NCBI RefSeq assembly: GCF_003418935.1
Contig: NZ_QVMT01000004.1
Span: 434,282 to 498,281 of the forward strand
DNA from: Emticicia sp. C21
GTDB taxonomy: Bacteria > Bacteroidota > Bacteroidia > Cytophagales > Spirosomataceae
Direction: 5' to 3'
DNA: 64,000 nucleotides
Shown here: piece by piece, positions 63,405 through 64,000 of the stretch
Numbering within the stretch: position 1 is the first letter of the stretch
How the letters are laid out: the number at the start of each line of letters is the position of its first letter
Notes under the pieces: generated by a model
Databases searched by the model: none
Told to the model about the DNA's origin: nothing
Seen by the model: the letters and a program-made list of their open reading frames with translations, nothing else
Made by a program: the position numbers and the translations under genes

Positions 63405-64000
63405 TTATTTCTTTAAGAACTTCATTACATAATCAATAATCTCTTTTCGCTGGGGTTCATTAGCATCATTGTCCATGTGGTTGTGAATGGTATCAGGTAA
63501 TTTAATGATACTCATTCCGAATTGTTTTTGTTCTTTCTCTGTAGGTAAAACGTCTTCGTCAGCAGGTTGGTCGCTTGAACGTAGGGAGTAAATTTCAGGC
63601 TTTTTTGTGCGGGGCAAAGCCATTCTGCGATTATCTAAAGTAATCGCTTTGCTCACTAGATCAGGGTATTTATGGGCAAATAATGCCGTCATATCCCCAC
63701 CGTTTGAATGCCCCATTAGTATTATATGCTTATAATCTAATTCCGGTTTTAGCTTTTTAAGTTCTTTCAGCACAAATAGAATATTTTCAGCTCCCCTCTC
63801 CCAATTAGACCGACGCACTATCTGTGGTTTACCTGTCATGGGCAAAAGGCTATCTGTTGGTAATTCATGTTGGATACTAGCGACAAAATATCCTTCTGAT
63901 GCCAGATGATTGGTTAGATAAGAATACTCTAAATTCGCCCTACCCTGATTGGCACTGTAGCCATGGCTAAAGATAATTAATGGTAAAATCTTTACCTTTT
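63405..64000 (-). CDS. Alpha/beta-hydrolase (dienelactone/PAF-acetylhydrolase-like), 5' end beyond window
   Basis: The frame stays open to the window edge, giving about 198 residues; the ATG at 63845 is internal. Upstream of it I read LPLIIFSHGYSANQGRANLE (oxyanion-type HGYS) and YLTNHLASEGYFVASIQHE. The nucleophile elbow is IILMGHSNGGDMTALF; a late His occurs in DTIHNHMDNDANE. This is a serine hydrolase of the type that acts on small esters or peptides; the N-terminus and any signal peptide lie outside the window. Confidence 0.85.
   Translation of the reverse strand, partial: KVKILPLIIFSHGYSANQGRANLEYSYLTNHLASEGYFVASIQHELPTDSLLPMTGKPQIVRRSNWERGAENILFVLKELKKLKPELDYKHIILMGHSNGGDMTALFAHKYPDLVSKAITLDNRRMALPRTKKPEIYSLRSSDQPADEDVLPTEKEQKQFGMSIIKLPDTIHNHMDNDANEPQRKEIIDYVMKFLKK

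Overview
The window looks like a chromosome segment of a Bacteroidota bacterium, most likely from the Cytophagales. The evidence is a SusC/SusD pair, an alternative complex III (ActA-F) operon joined to an aa3-type cytochrome c oxidase operon, promoter boxes of the Bacteroidota type (TTG, about 19-21 bases, TAnnTTTG), low G+C intergenic DNA, and lipoproteins and secreted proteins that share a C-terminal surface domain. No species was identified. I saw no tRNA, rRNA, CRISPR array, insertion sequence or prophage.

Layout. 1-4.1 kb: a sugar-acid catabolic operon (UxaA-type dehydratase, FAH-family hydrolase, SDR dehydrogenase; the order fits a non-phosphorylating 6-deoxysugar route such as L-fuconate), divergent from its AraC regulator, with a two-turn direct-repeat operator next to an activator-type promoter. 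4.1-11 kb: a cytochrome-tailed beta-propeller protein with a DUF1080 (3-keto-disaccharide hydrolase-type) protein, a small LMW-PTP-like protein, a secreted DNA/RNA endonuclease and a Gfo/Idh/MocA oxidoreductase. 11.1-28.1 kb: a 17-kb one-direction respiratory operon, actABCDEF - ctaC - ctaD - ctaA - ctaB - two subunit-III genes - subunit IV - SCO - DUF420 - a small CxxC membrane protein. It carries electrons from menaquinol through ACIII to oxygen and includes heme A synthesis and copper delivery. 28.1-28.6 kb holds a candidate small RNA.

28.6-38.5 kb: single housekeeping or unknown genes (two GNATs, UbiA-like, ankyrin, ATC-hydrolase-like, macro domain, DUF4136), then a tightly overlapping kinase / Thg1-like pair that looks like an RNA-repair cassette, then a surface Ig-like protein and a TPR protein. 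38.7-46.4 kb: a MacB/FtsX-like permease, DinB-like protein, CotH kinase-like lipoprotein, GNAT, methyltransferase and NAD-binding protein. 46.5-51.2 kb: SusC/SusD. 52-54.5 kb: a DnaQ-exonuclease/PIF1-helicase fusion standing alone. 54.5-61.5 kb: an HzsA-related secreted cytochrome and several secreted proteins of unknown function, including a repetitive 591-residue protein. 61.5-64 kb: OsmC-like, an esterase, a DUF1801 protein and a truncated alpha/beta hydrolase.

Most notable for follow-up: the kinase-Thg1 pair with a structured 3' region, two orphan promoter-hairpin-terminator units upstream of actA and susC, the exonuclease-helicase fusion, and a 63-base two-hairpin repeat flanking the macro-domain gene.
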